From Antarcticibacterium sp. 1MA-6-2 (lineage in GTDB: Bacteria > Bacteroidota > Bacteroidia > Flavobacteriales > Flavobacteriaceae), in NCBI RefSeq assembly GCF_021535135.1, contig NZ_CP091036.1:1984001-2048000 (forward strand): a stretch of DNA of 64,000 nucleotides, given 5' to 3'. The position numbers and the translations under genes were made by a program. Positions 63,611-64,000 of this stretch are shown piece by piece. Under the pieces are notes generated by a model that had not been told where the DNA came from, made no database searches, and was given only the letters and a program-made list of their open reading frames with translations. Within the stretch, counting starts at the first letter, position 1; every line of letters starts with the position of its first letter.

Positions 63611-63618
63611 TTCGGCGG

Positions 63619-63655
63619 CAAAAAAAAAAGCCGCTGCGGTGGCAGCGGCTTTTTG
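63619..63655 (-). terminator. Attenuator terminator A
   Basis: Minus strand: AAAAAGCCGCTGCC / GCAGCGGCTTTTT, a long GC-rich stem with a 3-5-base loop followed by ten T. The 5' arm GCCGCTGC is also complementary to GCAGCGG inside the leader peptide ORF (plus 63689-63697), giving an alternative antiterminator. Confidence 0.85.
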
Positions 63656-63674
63656 CAAATCTTATAGTTAAAGG

Positions 63675-63743
63675 TTATGCATTAGTGTCCGCTGCGGAAG
63701 TTTCCCACATCATCATACACATATTGCACATTACCTGATACAT
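63675..63743 (-). CDS. Met/Cys-rich attenuation leader peptide A
   Basis: 22-codon ORF beginning MYQVMCNMCMMMWET: six Met, two Cys and one Trp in thirteen codons. Starts about 14 bases after the predicted transcription start. The codons after the Met/Cys run (TCC GCA GCG GAC) contain CCGCAGCGG, an exact copy of the terminator 3' arm. A ribosome stalled at Met or Cys codons would leave this copy free to sequester the 5' arm and allow readthrough into metY. Strong inference from position, composition and pairing; not known to me from the literature for this group. Confidence 0.85.
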   Translation of the reverse strand: MYQVMCNMCMMMWETSAADTNA

Positions 63744-63764
63744 TTTCTTTTGTTTTGTCTTTCG

Positions 63765-63797
63765 CAAATGTAAGCACACAATAAATTAGAATCCAAA
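63765..63797 (-). promoter_or_regulatory. Promoter of the methionine operon
   Basis: Minus strand TACATTTG (63765-63772) is a perfect TAnnTTTG -7 box; TTTG at 63794-63797 lies 21 bases upstream as the -33 box. Spacing agrees with flavobacterial promoters. The transcript would begin near 63757, just ahead of leader peptide A. Confidence 0.7.
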
Positions 63798-64000
63798 TAA
63801 ATTTTAATCTTTTTCTTAAAACTTCTTCCAGAGCTACTGATAACGGGCTCTGCTCCTATTTAAAACTTAATATTTCTCTAAAAATATATTCGATCAGAAC
63901 TCTTCGCACCGATCTTTTAACAATTGCAGGCAAAATTATATTAATGTTTATTAAAGTGAGGGTATATCATTTTTGTTGTACTTATATTGGAAAAAATTGA
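63798..64000. other. Intergenic, nothing recognised
   Basis: AT-rich end of the window upstream of the methionine promoter. No ORF, RNA or hairpin is supported. Confidence 0.4.

Noticed and set aside
63360..63738. Two plus-strand frames rich in Leu, Ser and Phe over the methionine leader
   Set aside because: They come from the heptad repeats and the reverse complement of the leader peptides and terminators; no start context or family resemblance.

Overview
The window comes from a Bacteroidota genome, almost certainly a marine-type Flavobacteriaceae (Gramella/Salegentibacter/Zunongwangia-like). The signs are a SusC/SusD pair with a carbohydrate gene cluster, gldA, a metH split into two genes, a HEPN-type sulfite reductase, low GC, and a TAnnTTTG promoter element. 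It is chromosomal, with no phage, IS element, CRISPR or tRNA/rRNA that I can see.

Layout. 1-3.0 kb: a secreted esterase, an orphan ORF and a decayed PHP-domain lipoprotein gene. 3.1-26.5 kb: a polysaccharide-utilisation locus read leftward (membrane-spanning propeller/LuxR regulator, SusC, SusD, LamG lipoprotein, two tandem GH144-like lipoproteins, esterase, GH43, GH3, DUF4886 lipoprotein, GH172/DUF2961, S1 sulfatase). 26.8-37.7 kb: a conserved housekeeping string (rsgA, dtd, two DUF3857/transglutaminase genes, MazG-like, small membrane protein, aroA, queA, rlmN, polyprenyl synthase). 37.8-42.6 kb: a secreted protein gene, then the Phe/Tyr operon (pheA, aminotransferase, tyrA, DAHP synthase-chorismate mutase). 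42.7-46.3 kb: gldA, a MazEF-like pair, a GIN-domain lipoprotein and a PagL-like protein. 46.3-51.3 kb: metF and split metH behind a SAM-I riboswitch. 51.3-64 kb: OsmC, a triplicated intergenic repeat, then the sulfate-reduction/siroheme genes and the methionine operon (metY, metX, hom, metB, rrf2, cysH, sir, cobA, cysG-N, FNR).

Two observations stand out. First, nearly every frameshift or premature stop in otherwise essential genes lies exactly where the protein family demands the palindrome RCCGGY. About 40 such sites are corrupted (CTAG, CTTAG, CTTAAG, CCTAG, CTAAG and so on), and I found only one intact RCCGGY in 64 kb. This looks like systematic miscalling at a methylated motif rather than gene decay, so I annotate the affected genes as full length across the break. 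Second, amino-acid operons here appear to be controlled by ribosome-mediated attenuation. Two Met/Cys-rich leader peptides, each with its own terminator, sit in tandem before metY, and a Phe/Tyr-rich leader with a terminator sits before pheA. In the first Met leader and the Phe leader, a segment just after the control codons copies the terminator 3' arm and could form an antiterminator. With the SAM-I riboswitch of metH, methionine is apparently sensed in two unrelated ways within about 12 kb.
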